This document shows positions 52,825-61,383 of a stretch of 64,000 nt of DNA, piece by piece; the stretch's first letter is position 1; each line of letters begins with the position of its first letter. Source of the DNA: an uncultured Ruminococcus sp. GTDB lineage: Bacteria > Bacillota > Clostridia > Oscillospirales > Acutalibacteraceae. The position numbers and the translations under genes are program-made. The notes beneath the pieces are model-generated. The model was not told the DNA's origin, ran no database searches, and was given only the letters and a program-made list of their open reading frames with translations. The stretch covers positions 27,320 through 91,319 of the forward strand of contig CACWOX010000006.1 of assembly GCA_902762615.1 (NCBI GenBank). The letters are read 5' to 3'.

Positions 52825-53874
52825 ATGAAAGCAATTTCAAGAATCTCAGCGATTTTCATGTCGCTGGCAATGGTAGTTTCTCTTGCCGCCTGCGGCACAG
52901 AGAAGAAGGACGACGTCTCCTCGGAGGCAACCACAGAGCGCAAGACGGTATCCACCGAAGTGAAGTTCGGTGCGCTGTACGGTCCGACAGGCGTTTCATT
53001 GGCAAAGCTGGCAAAGGAAAAGGCGACCATCGCCGACCCATACACCGACGACAGCAGCGAATATGTCAACACATACGCAGCGGATTATGTAGACGAACCC
53101 ACCCAGATGGTTGCAAAGCTCTCGTCAGGTGAAGTGGACGTTGCGTGCGTTCCTACCAATCTCGCAGCCAAGCTCTACAAGGTGACAAACGGCAACATCA
53201 AGGTCGCGGCAGTCAGCACCCTCGGCGTGCTCTATATGATCGACACTTCGGGCGAAGTCAAGTCGGCTGCCGACCTCAAGGGCAAGACGATTTACGCGCC
53301 TTCCACTGTTCAGGGCTCCAACCCCGAATATATTCTCAACTATGTCATAGCCAAGAACGGGCTTGACGACGTCAAGGTGAGCTATGAATATACCGTTGAC
53401 GAGCTGACCGCCAAGATCGTCAGCGGCGACGTGCAGACCATCATGGTTCCCGAGCCGAAGGCGACCGCCATCAAGGGGCAGCTCACCAAGGCGGAGAAAG
53501 AATTTGCCGTCACCGACATGCAGGCAGAATGGAACAAGGTCTGCGACACGCCCATCGCACAGGGCGTAGTGGTAGTCCGTGCCGACTGGCTGAAGGACAA
53601 CGAAGGGGCATTCAAGACCTTCCTGAACGACTTTGCGGCTTCCTCCGACGCGGCTCTCAACGACCTTGACAACACCGTCGCGGCAGTCGTGGAACTCGGC
53701 GTTATCCCCAACGAAGCCCTTGCCAAGCAGGCGATCCCCAACTGCAATATCGTCAGCGTCACAGGCGAAGACATGAAGAAGTCGGTTTCCGGCTTCATCA
53801 ATGTGCTGCTCGAAGCGGATCCTCAGTCCGTGGGCGGTGCGGCTCCCGACGACGCGTTCTACTATGTCGGCTGA
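52825..53874 (+). CDS. ABC transporter substrate-binding lipoprotein (NitT/TauT type)
   Basis: This 349-residue lipoprotein (signal ending SLAAC) belongs to the NMT1/SsuA-like binding proteins for small organic anions or thiamine precursors. The Gly-rich GALYGPTGVSLAKL and the YAPSTVQGSNPEYIL segment match the ligand-cleft regions. The ligand is not known. It overlaps the permease gene by 11 bases. Confidence 0.9.
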   Translation: MKAISRISAIFMSLAMVVSLAACGTEKKDDVSSEATTERKTVSTEVKFGALYGPTGVSLAKLAKEKATIADPYTDDSSEYVNTYAADYVDEPTQMVAKLSSGEVDVACVPTNLAAKLYKVTNGNIKVAAVSTLGVLYMIDTSGEVKSAADLKGKTIYAPSTVQGSNPEYILNYVIAKNGLDDVKVSYEYTVDELTAKIVSGDVQTIMVPEPKATAIKGQLTKAEKEFAVTDMQAEWNKVCDTPIAQGVVVVRADWLKDNEGAFKTFLNDFAASSDAALNDLDNTVAAVVELGVIPNEALAKQAIPNCNIVSVTGEDMKKSVSGFINVLLEADPQSVGGAAPDDAFYYVG

Positions 53875-54640
53875 CAGACTTGCCAAAATAAAAAAGATCA
53901 CGATTAAGGCGGCTGTCGCGGCACTCTGGCTGGTGCTGTGGCAGCTTGTCTGTTATATCGTGAATATGGAGCTGCTGGTGGTGTCTCCATTGAAGGTGCT
54001 CAGGCGGCTGGGCGAGCTGTCGGTGACAGGCGATTTCTGGAAGTATTCGCTCGGCTCACTCGGCAGAATCACTGAGGGATTCCTGCTGGGAAGCGCGACC
54101 GGCGCGTTGCTTGCGATGCTCTGCCATAAAATTACATTCGCGCGGGTATTCTTTTCTCCGGCGATTACGCTGATCAAATCCACGCCTGTTGCGTCCTTCA
54201 TCATTCTGGCGCTGGTATGGCTGACAGGGCAGCGGGTACCGGTGTTCATCTCGTTCCTGATGGTGCTGCCGGTGGTGTACGGCAACGTCTTTCAGGGCAT
54301 ACGGGAGGTCGACCCCAAGCTGATCGAAATGGCGAAGGTGTACGGTATGAACCGCCAAAAGCGCGTAATGAAGATATACATTCCCTCGGTGATGCCCTAC
54401 ATGATGGCGGCATGCCGCACGGCGCTGGGGCTTTCGTGGAAGGCGGGGGTGGCTGCCGAGGTCATAGGCGTTACCAAGGATTCGATAGGACGGCAGCTCT
54501 ACTATTCCAAGATATATCTCGAGACAGCCGATCTTTTCGCGTGGACGGCGGTCGTGATCGTCATGAGCATCGCCCTTGAAAAGTTCTTTGTCTGGGCGGT
54601 GGGCGTTATCGGCAAAAAGTTCCACTTCGCACGAATCTAA
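53864..54640 (+). CDS. ABC transporter permease (NitT/TauT type)
   Basis: This 258-residue membrane protein has about six membrane segments and the EAA-type loop KVYGMNRQKRVMKIYIPSVMPYM that contacts the ATPase. I start at ATG 53864, inside the end of the binding protein gene; the longer frame overlaps it further. No ATPase gene follows; a MITE begins 18 bases after the stop. The likely ATPase is at 46734-47300. Confidence 0.9.
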   Translation: MSADRLAKIKKITIKAAVAALWLVLWQLVCYIVNMELLVVSPLKVLRRLGELSVTGDFWKYSLGSLGRITEGFLLGSATGALLAMLCHKITFARVFFSPAITLIKSTPVASFIILALVWLTGQRVPVFISFLMVLPVVYGNVFQGIREVDPKLIEMAKVYGMNRQKRVMKIYIPSVMPYMMAACRTALGLSWKAGVAAEVIGVTKDSIGRQLYYSKIYLETADLFAWTAVVIVMSIALEKFFVWAVGVIGKKFHFARI

Positions 54641-54658
54641 AAAAGAGTGAAGTTGTTA

Positions 54659-54819
54659 GAGCCTGTTCAGAATCTCCGCGTGTGCGGATGGCGAAGCCAG
54701 ATTTTTCGCCAGATGAAGCCAAAATTGCAGGCAATACTTTGTGTATTAACGAGAATTTTGGCAAAATATGGCGGGAAAGATGCAAGCCAGACGTGCGTGG
54801 AGAGATTCTGAACAGGCTC
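54659..54819. mobile_element. 161-base palindromic MITE with 18-base terminal inverted repeats
   Basis: The ends are exact inverted repeats of 18 bases (GAGCCTGTTCAGAATCTC at 54659 and its complement ending at 54819). TTA flanks both sides (54656-54658 and 54820-54822), a 3-base target duplication. The interior is also nearly palindromic (GCCAAAATT with AATTTTGGC, apex at AATAC-TTTGT-GTATT), so the whole unit can fold into one hairpin. There is no coding frame. GAG ends with a TNA target fit the IS1031-like branch of IS5 elements (inference). Confidence 0.85.
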
Positions 54820-54870
54820 TTAGAGCATGTCAGCCCGGGCAAGCATTCATATTACCAATTCAAACCAAAA

Positions 54871-54908
54871 ACGATCGGCACATCAAAAAAATGCCGACCG
54901 TTTTTTTG
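54871..54908 (+). terminator. Terminator downstream of the MITE
   Basis: ACGATCGGCA pairs with TGCCGACCGT (one mismatch), followed by seven T's. It was probably the original terminator of the transporter operon before the MITE inserted. Confidence 0.88.
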
Positions 54909-54991
54909 TATTCTGCCTTCCTTACGTTAACATCAGCGAAAAAGAAAAACGCCTTTAGTCTCAAAAATGAAATAAAAATTAATTTACCCTC

Positions 54992-55020
54992 TTGACAATT
55001 TCCAAATCGAGGTTTATAAT
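54992..55020 (+). promoter_or_regulatory. Promoter of the 55124 gene
   Basis: TTGACA (54992-54997), a 17-base spacer and TATAAT (55015-55020), both hexamers perfect. Confidence 0.85.
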
Positions 55021-55123
55021 ACACATAGTAATTTCCGTAGATGGAACCATAATGCATATCTTAAAGCTGCTCTAGTATCATTTGTGCGAATACACGGCAG
55101 CTGTCATAAGGAGACGTGATCGT

Positions 55124-56047
55124 ATGCCAAGACCCAGAAAGGCAGGGCTTGATTACTTTTACAAGGGAGTGCATGATTGGGACGAATTCGCCATTGTAGA
55201 GCTTGTAAGCAAATACGGGCCTATGGGCTACTGCATTTATGACGTGATTCTGAGCAAGGTTTATGAAAACGGGTATTTTCTGGAGATTCCATTGGATCGG
55301 CTGGCGTATTATGTCATGAAAACCATTGGCAATCGCTGGGTCAGAGACAAAAGCATTGTGCTGCAAGTGATGGAGTATTGCGCGGAAATAGGGCTGTTTG
55401 ACAATGCCCTCCTGCGGCAGTCTGTCATTACCTCTGCTGAAATCCAGTCGCACTATTCCCAAGTGACTGCGAGGAGCAAGGCGGATAAGAGCAAATATTG
55501 GCTGCTGGGCAACGTCAGGAAAAACAGTTCCCCCGCGGCAGAAGCCGACATGCCCGCAGATGAGGTTTTTGCAGCAAAAACGCCGGTTTTTACAGAAAAT
55601 ACCACCCTAAACGATGCAGATACTCCACAAAGCAAAGCAAATAAAACCAAAGAAAACGAAAGTAAAGCAGGCAAAAGCAAAGCAAAGCCGGATGACGCCG
55701 CCGCCGCTGCCGCAAGTGATATGGAAGAGACATTCATTGCGATTACAGGCAGGGGTTTCAGGCAATCCGACCTCTCCGCGCTGGAGGAAATGCATGCATT
55801 CGGCGCAGATGACGGCATGATTTTAAACGTCATGAACGCCGTCACCAAACGCGGGAATTATGACATCAGCTCTATGCGATACTTTTTGCCGATCGTGCGG
55901 GAAAGTATGCAGAAATGCAAAAGCAGAACTGCCGGAAACAAGACAAATGAAAGCCTTGTTTATGACGGCTACACACCCACCGACTCGGACGAGGTGGAAC
56001 GCCTGCTCAATGAAGAATGGCTGGCATTGATGAGCAAATACGACTGA
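55124..56047 (+). CDS. DUF4373 (Lin1244/Lin1753-like) phage-type replication protein
   Basis: This 307-residue protein starts PRPRKAGLDYFYKGV, the hallmark of DUF4373 proteins found in phages and integrative elements of Firmicutes, often next to DnaD-like replication genes. The N-terminal domain covers about 5-125. A Lys/Ala/Asn-rich linker (about 150-210) joins it to a C-terminal helical domain (about 205-270) of DnaD-like character. I use ATG 55124 with an AAGGAGA site. No other phage gene adjoins it. Its stop is 14 bases from the convergent tsaD end, with no terminator between. It is probably a remnant or a domesticated gene. Confidence 0.82.
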   Translation: MPRPRKAGLDYFYKGVHDWDEFAIVELVSKYGPMGYCIYDVILSKVYENGYFLEIPLDRLAYYVMKTIGNRWVRDKSIVLQVMEYCAEIGLFDNALLRQSVITSAEIQSHYSQVTARSKADKSKYWLLGNVRKNSSPAAEADMPADEVFAAKTPVFTENTTLNDADTPQSKANKTKENESKAGKSKAKPDDAAAAAASDMEETFIAITGRGFRQSDLSALEEMHAFGADDGMILNVMNAVTKRGNYDISSMRYFLPIVRESMQKCKSRTAGNKTNESLVYDGYTPTDSDEVERLLNEEWLALMSKYD

Positions 56048-56061
56048 CCGCCCCCGTCGGC

Positions 56062-57075
56062 TCACAGCTCGATGCTGCGTTCCGCCCGTGCGTTGAGGCT
56101 CATGTCCGCGGTGTTGCTTTTTCCCTGAAGGAATTCGTAATAGCCCTGTGCGCCGATCATGGCGGCATTGTCGCCGCAGAGCGGCAGTTCGGGATAATAC
56201 AGCCGATATTTCCCGCCCGCGCAGATTTCGTTCATTCGGCGCCGCAGCAGGGAATTTGCCGAGACGCCGCCGGCAAGCACCAGCTTGGTATGACCTGTGT
56301 CACGCGCGGCAAGCAGGAATCCGTCGGTGAGAATATTCACTACCGACTGGCGCACCGAAGCCGCCATATCCTCACGCGGAACTTCAATCCCCTTCTGCTG
56401 CATGTTGTGTATGGTGTTGATCACAGCCGTCTTCAACCCCGAAAAGCTGAAATCGTAGGGCGAACCGCTCACCTTCGGCACCGGAAAGGTGAAGGCGTTC
56501 GGGTCGCCGTTCTCGGCTAATTTGTCCATGTGAACGCCGCCGGGATAGGGCAGTCCCATTGTCCGGGCGGTCTTGTCAAATGCCTCTCCCGCAGCGTCGT
56601 CACGCGTGCGTCCGATAATGCGCATGTCGGTGTAGTCCTTCACCTCGACGATGTGGCTGTGACCTCCCGAAACCACCAGGCAGAGAAAGGGCGGTTCCAG
56701 CTCCGGGTGCGACAGGTAATTGGCGGCGATGTGACCGCGAAGGTGATGCACCGGAATCAGCGGCTTTCCCGCTGTCATGGCAAGCCCCTTGGCGAAATTC
56801 ACGCCCACAAGCAGCGAACCGATCAGCCCGGGATAGGCTGTGACGGCGATGGCGTCGACATCCTGCATTTTCATGCCTGCCTGTGCGAGCGCTTCACTGA
56901 CAACGCCTGAGATCGCTTCGCAGTGCATTCTTCCGGCGATTTCCGGAACCACGCCGCCGAATTCCACATGGCGGAACACCTGCGACGCTACCACCGAGGA
57001 ATGTACCCTTCTGCCGTCGGATACGACTGCCGCCGCTGTGTCGTCACAGGACGATTCTATTGCAAAAATGGTCAT
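56062..57075 (-). CDS. tsaD: tRNA N6-adenosine threonylcarbamoyltransferase TsaD
   Basis: TsaD moves the threonylcarbamoyl group onto A37 of ANN-decoding tRNAs (t6A). The 337-residue protein begins IFAIESSCDDT and has GGVVPEIAGRMH and VHHLRGH (metal ligands) and the ATP-binding LVVSGGHSH. I start at ATG 57075, 10 bases after AAAGGA. It is last in the nrdR-polA-rimI operon. tcdA, which acts on t6A, is at 14.7 kb; tsaB and tsaE are not in the window. Confidence 0.96.
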   Translation of the reverse strand: MTIFAIESSCDDTAAAVVSDGRRVHSSVVASQVFRHVEFGGVVPEIAGRMHCEAISGVVSEALAQAGMKMQDVDAIAVTAYPGLIGSLLVGVNFAKGLAMTAGKPLIPVHHLRGHIAANYLSHPELEPPFLCLVVSGGHSHIVEVKDYTDMRIIGRTRDDAAGEAFDKTARTMGLPYPGGVHMDKLAENGDPNAFTFPVPKVSGSPYDFSFSGLKTAVINTIHNMQQKGIEVPREDMAASVRQSVVNILTDGFLLAARDTGHTKLVLAGGVSANSLLRRRMNEICAGGKYRLYYPELPLCGDNAAMIGAQGYYEFLQGKSNTADMSLNARAERSIEL

Positions 57076-57107
57076 TAAATAATTTTCCTTTCCGTCGTTG
57101 TTCATCA

Positions 57108-57560
57108 TCATAAATCAGTCAGATAAAGCGAATAAATCTCCGCGTTTTCCTTGGGAGAACTGTAGAAATTCGGGCGTGTGCCGAGCAGGACAAAGCCGAA
57201 TTTTTCGTACAGCGCTCTCGCCGCCGCGTTGGATGTGCGCACCTCGAGCGTGATCTCATTCATTCCGCATGCGCGTGCCTTCTGAATTTGCGCTTCCATC
57301 AGCGCCGACGCTGCCGAGCGCCGACGGTATTCGGGAAATACGGCGACGTTGCAGACATAGGCGCAGTCTCCGAGATGATGTACCCCCATGTATCCCGCCA
57401 CCTGCCCGTCCATCAGTGCGGTGAGGAATACTGCCGAAGGCACGCTGAGTTCCTCCGCAAGCGCCTTCTCGCTCCATGGCTCGGAAAAGCATTGCTTCTC
57501 TATCTCTGCAATGGCGTGAATGTGCGTTTCATTCATGGGCATGATCTGTATTTCATTCAA
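57108..57560 (-). CDS. rimI: Ribosomal-protein-alanine N-acetyltransferase RimI
   Basis: This GNAT enzyme acetylates the N-terminus of ribosomal protein S18 and perhaps others. The 150-residue protein has the acetyl-CoA motif VAVFPEYRRRSAASALM and the late segment NAAARALYEKFGF. I start it at TTG 57560 because GGAGGG lies 9 bases upstream, inside the end of the phosphatase gene, and the protein then begins in register with the family (IQIMPMNETHI). rimI beside tsaD is a common pair. Confidence 0.9.
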   Translation of the reverse strand: MNEIQIMPMNETHIHAIAEIEKQCFSEPWSEKALAEELSVPSAVFLTALMDGQVAGYMGVHHLGDCAYVCNVAVFPEYRRRSAASALMEAQIQKARACGMNEITLEVRTSNAAARALYEKFGFVLLGTRPNFYSSPKENAEIYSLYLTDL

Positions 57561-58023
57561 CTGCTTCGCCCTCCGCGAAATCTGATCGGTCGGTCTGACC
57601 GGCAATGCCCTCCAGCAGCTTTTTCACCGCGTCGGCAATCTGATCCCGGCACTCGCGGTATTCTTCCTCGCCGCCGCCGTAGGGATCGCAAATCTCGCTG
57701 TCCGGTACGGCTATTCTTTCCGCCGGAATGCCGCACTGTCTCAGTATCTGCGCGTGCGCCTTTGTCATGACGGCGAACAAATCGGTCTTTGCCGCAATCT
57801 CCGGATTCAGCCTTTGGCTCCTGTGCGACGCAATGTCAATGCCGATCTCTCCGCATACGTCAATGGCATGCCCGCTCGCGGGTGAGCCGTTATAGGCGGC
57901 AAGTCCGGCACTCGATACGGTAATCGGGCTGTCGGCATATTTCTTTTGAAGTAGCTCTCGGGCGATTCCCTCCGCCATCGGTGAGCGGCAGGTGTTGCCC
58001 GTACAGATAAACGTGATGTGCAT
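57553..58023 (-). CDS. Low-molecular-weight protein phosphatase (YwlE-like)
   Basis: This 156-residue enzyme has the active-site loop CTGNTCRSP (Cys7, Arg13) and a late acid in CDPYGGG. Thr11 at the variable loop position matches Bacillus YwlE, where it gives specificity for phosphoarginine rather than phosphotyrosine. Protein-arginine phosphatase activity is therefore plausible, though no McsB kinase is in the window. It lies 24 bases after polA and overlaps rimI. Confidence 0.9.
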   Translation of the reverse strand: MHITFICTGNTCRSPMAEGIARELLQKKYADSPITVSSAGLAAYNGSPASGHAIDVCGEIGIDIASHRSQRLNPEIAAKTDLFAVMTKAHAQILRQCGIPAERIAVPDSEICDPYGGGEEEYRECRDQIADAVKKLLEGIAGQTDRSDFAEGEAVE

Positions 58024-58047
58024 TCATTCGACCTTCTTGTTATTGTT

Positions 58048-60663
58048 TTATCCTTTGGCAAGGTACCAGTTCTCGCCGGAATGTGCGTCGACGGTGAGGG
58101 GAACCGAAAGGCTGACCGCCTTCTCCATCTCCTCCTTCAGCAGCGCCGCCGCCTTTTCGGCTTCTTCCACGGGACATTCCAATATCAGCTCGTCGTGTAT
58201 CTGCAAAATCAGGCGCGATTTCATTTCCTCGGCGGCAAGGCGGTCGTGAACGGCTATCATCGCTATCTTGATGATGTCGGCTGCCGTGCCTTGAATCGGC
58301 ATGTTGCGGGCGACGCGTTCGCCGAAGGAACGGGTCTGGAAATTCGAGGCCGTTAGCTCCGGCAGGTATCGCCGTCTGCCGTAGAGCGTTTCGGCATAGC
58401 CCATCGCCTTCGCCTGCTCGACTACCTTCTTCATGTAGTCGGCTATGGCGGAATATTTGCGCATGTAGCTGTTGATGTAGGCGGACGCCTCCGCGTTGCT
58501 GACCCCGATGTCCTTGGCAAGCGAAAACGCCGATATGCCGTAGACAATGCCAAAGTTGACCGCCTTCGCGTTGCTTCTCATGCGCGGGGTGACTTCCTCC
58601 AGAGGTATGCCGAATACCTGCGAGGCAGTGACAGCGTGAATGTCGGTCCCGTTTTTGAACGCGTCGGTCATGGTCTGGTCGCCTGCGATGTGCGCGAGAA
58701 CTCTCAGCTCAATCTGGCTGTAGTCCGCGTCCACCAGCGTCATGCCTTCGCCTGCCCGAAAGAATCTGCGCAGCTCGCTGCCCAGCTCCGTGCGCACCGG
58801 AATATTCTGCAAATTCGGCTCCACGGAGCTGATTCTGCCTGTGCGCGTCTCGGTCTGGCGGAATTTGGTGTGAATCCTTCCGTCGGCGGCGATTGCCTTT
58901 TTAAGCCCCTGACAGTAGGTGGACGTCAGTTTGGTGAGCGTGCGGTATTCCAGAATCAGCGCCACTATTTCGTAATCCCCGCTGAGTCGTTCCAGCACCT
59001 CGGCGTTGGTGGAATAGCCTGTCTTGGTCTTTTTGCCCCCGGGAAGATGCATTTTTTCAAAGAGAATCGAGCCTATCTGCCTGGGAGAATTGATGTTGAA
59101 TTCCTCCCCCGCAAGCCCGTATATTTTTGCCGTGATCTCGTCAATGCGCACCGACAGCCGCCGCTCGAATTCGTCCAGCGCCTGCGCGTCCGCTGAAAAA
59201 CCCGCGCTCTCCATGTCCGCAAGCACGTAGGCAAGCGGTATCTCGATGTCACACAGCAGCTTGGTCTGTCCGTTGCGCTCGATTTCCGCTAAGAGCTTTG
59301 CGCACATGGCGGGAATTCTCTGACAGAGCAAGGCGCTTCGCAGCTCCGCGGGGGCGTTGTCCGGCAGGGCGGAGGCGTACTGCGCCGCCAGCTTTTCCGG
59401 ATCCTCGCAGTCGGAAGAGGGATTGAGCACATAGGCGGCAAGCATCACGTCGCATGCAACCCCCCGCGGAATGATTCCCAGAGTCGCAAGCGCGTGAATT
59501 TCGGCTTTGACGTCATAGGTGTATTTTTTGAGGGTATCGTCCGCGAGAATTTCGCGGCAGAATGCTGCAACATTTTCCTCCGTGATGACCGTGACATTGC
59601 CGTTTTTTGCGACGCACGCCTGCTTTAAATCGCCGCTCAGCGTGAAGTAAACCTCGCCGTCGGCTTTGACGCCGGAGACAAGTGCGTCGATATCCCTGCA
59701 GAAATAAACGTCGGTGGCAGCGGTTTTGTCTCCCTCGGAACTGTCTTCGCGGGAAACCGCCGGAGCAGAGGAACCGTCAGGCTCCTTCAGCCATTCCTTC
59801 TTCATCTTTTCCAGCGAACGGAAGAGTTCAAAGCGTATCATCAGCTCCGTCACCTTCTCCGCGTCCGGTCGGGAGGGAATGTATTCGTTCAGGTCGGTGG
59901 GGACAGGGGCATTGGTCGCGACGGTGCCGAGCCAGCGGCTTAAATAGGCGCTCTCCTTGCCCTCTATGAGCTTTTTGCGAATGCCGGGCTTGACGTCGAT
60001 CTCGTCGATGTGGGAATAGATGTAGTCGAGGCTCCCGAAGCGGCTGACCAAATCCAGCGCGCCCTTTTCGCCAATGCCCGGAACGCCCGGAATGTTGTCG
60101 CTGGTGTCGCCCTGTATCGCCTTGACCTCGATGAGCTGAATCGGCTTCACGCCGTAGACCTCCATGATTTTTTCATCGTCGTAGATGACCGCCTCCGCCT
60201 TGCCCTGCTTGGTGGTGAGCATGCGCACGGCAACGCCGTCCCCGACAAGCTGCAATGTGTCGCGGTCCCCGGTGGCGATCACGCAGGCGTCCTCCGGATT
60301 GCGGCGGCATGCTTCGGCAAGCGTGCCTAAGATATCGTCCGCTTCCCAGCCCTCCGCTGACAGCAGCTTGATTCCCATTGCCGTGAGAAGATCCTTGAGC
60401 GGCTGAAGCTGCATGGCAAGCTCGGGCGGCATTCCCTTGCGCTTGCCCTTGTAATCGCTGTATTTTAAGTGGCGGAAGGTCGGCGCCTTCATGTCGAATG
60501 CCACGGCAATGCAGTCGGGCTGCGTGTCGGCGTATATTTTATGGAACATGGTGAGGAATCCGTAGATCGCGTTGGTAAAAAATCCGTCCTTCGTGGTGAG
60601 CGGACGCACGCCGTAATACGCGCGGTTGATTATGCTGTTGCCGTCAAGCACCAATAGCTTCAT
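58048..60663 (-). CDS. polA: DNA polymerase I
   Basis: This repair polymerase fills gaps and removes RNA primers. The 871-residue protein has the 5'-3' nuclease domain (1 to about 290), a middle domain (about 310-480) and the polymerase domain with DYSQIELR (motif A), the KAVNFGIVYG segment (motif B) and IHDELILE (motif C). In the middle domain the acidic exonuclease motifs are not evident, so proofreading is probably absent, as in Bacillus polA. It is third in the nrdR operon. Confidence 0.97.
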   Translation of the reverse strand: MKLLVLDGNSIINRAYYGVRPLTTKDGFFTNAIYGFLTMFHKIYADTQPDCIAVAFDMKAPTFRHLKYSDYKGKRKGMPPELAMQLQPLKDLLTAMGIKLLSAEGWEADDILGTLAEACRRNPEDACVIATGDRDTLQLVGDGVAVRMLTTKQGKAEAVIYDDEKIMEVYGVKPIQLIEVKAIQGDTSDNIPGVPGIGEKGALDLVSRFGSLDYIYSHIDEIDVKPGIRKKLIEGKESAYLSRWLGTVATNAPVPTDLNEYIPSRPDAEKVTELMIRFELFRSLEKMKKEWLKEPDGSSAPAVSREDSSEGDKTAATDVYFCRDIDALVSGVKADGEVYFTLSGDLKQACVAKNGNVTVITEENVAAFCREILADDTLKKYTYDVKAEIHALATLGIIPRGVACDVMLAAYVLNPSSDCEDPEKLAAQYASALPDNAPAELRSALLCQRIPAMCAKLLAEIERNGQTKLLCDIEIPLAYVLADMESAGFSADAQALDEFERRLSVRIDEITAKIYGLAGEEFNINSPRQIGSILFEKMHLPGGKKTKTGYSTNAEVLERLSGDYEIVALILEYRTLTKLTSTYCQGLKKAIAADGRIHTKFRQTETRTGRISSVEPNLQNIPVRTELGSELRRFFRAGEGMTLVDADYSQIELRVLAHIAGDQTMTDAFKNGTDIHAVTASQVFGIPLEEVTPRMRSNAKAVNFGIVYGISAFSLAKDIGVSNAEASAYINSYMRKYSAIADYMKKVVEQAKAMGYAETLYGRRRYLPELTASNFQTRSFGERVARNMPIQGTAADIIKIAMIAVHDRLAAEEMKSRLILQIHDELILECPVEEAEKAAALLKEEMEKAVSLSVPLTVDAHSGENWYLAKG

Positions 60664-60693
60664 GCTGTCATCTCCGATTGTTTTTTTGAAATT

Positions 60694-61320
60694 CTATTTA
60701 CAGCCGGTCTTTTGGGTGAATATTTTCTGTATAGCTTCGGCGCAGTCACATGCCGGTGTTAGTATCAGCCTGCCGCCGTACAGCCCGCAGATTTCCCCTT
60801 TTGCCCTGCGGTATGCCATCTCGCTGAAGGAGGCGAACACTCTCGCGCTCTCCCTTATGCGCCAGTGGGCGACATATCCCCCCAGCATGTCGGCAAATTC
60901 TCCCGCTGACGGCAGGAGACATTCCTTTTGGACGCGGAGAAACTGCGCTATTTCCGCCGACATCGCCGCGCCTTCATACAGGGGGATTTCCGTTATCTCA
61001 TATTGTGTCCCGCCGTTTGGGAAACATTCCTTCATCACCGACTCAGCCTGCGCCCTGTCGATGCGGCGCAGCAGCATGTGCGTGCCGAAAATGCGGGTGC
61101 TCCGCGTGTCCGGTCTGCCGCTGAGCGAAAGGGCGTCGGCATACGGGTAGAGTATCTGATGGTAGGTCACGCAGTGCCGCTCCACAAGCGCCGCAAAAAA
61201 TGCCGCGCTCAGCTCCGAGCAGTGTGCGATGTTCTCTGCGGTCGGCTCGGCGGTAAATCTGATTCCTATGACGTCTTCTGTTGGTTGCATCATGTTTTGC
61301 ATGTTTTGCATGTTTTGCAT
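60694..61320 (-). CDS. Hypothetical protein between nrdR and polA
   Basis: This 208-residue protein has no signal peptide, membrane segment or known motif. It has several Cys and His residues, including a late PACDC, and looks alpha/beta. The start is unclear: the first ten codons are (Met-Gln-Asn) repeats from a 9-base tandem, giving ATG choices at 61320, 61311, 61302, 61293 and 61290, none with a strong ribosome binding site. It lies 30 bases before polA and 60 after nrdR, so it belongs to that operon. Function unknown. Confidence 0.72.
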   Translation of the reverse strand: MQNMQNMQNMMQPTEDVIGIRFTAEPTAENIAHCSELSAAFFAALVERHCVTYHQILYPYADALSLSGRPDTRSTRIFGTHMLLRRIDRAQAESVMKECFPNGGTQYEITEIPLYEGAAMSAEIAQFLRVQKECLLPSAGEFADMLGGYVAHWRIRESARVFASFSEMAYRRAKGEICGLYGGRLILTPACDCAEAIQKIFTQKTGCK

Positions 61321-61323
61321 GTT
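61291..61323. repeat. 9-base tandem repeat at the start of the unknown gene
   Basis: Three full units of CATGTTTTG plus a partial one supply alternative in-frame start codons for the gene on the minus strand. Changes in unit number would not shift the frame. Confidence 0.85.
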
Positions 61324-61354
61324 TATTTCACGCGCCGTTCTCTGCTGGTTTTGT

Positions 61355-61383
61355 GCTTATTTGCTTATTTGCTTATTTGCTTA
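61355..61383. repeat. 8-base tandem repeat at the nrdR stop
   Basis: GCTTATTT is repeated about 3.6 times and reaches into the nrdR stop codon on the minus strand. Confidence 0.8.
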
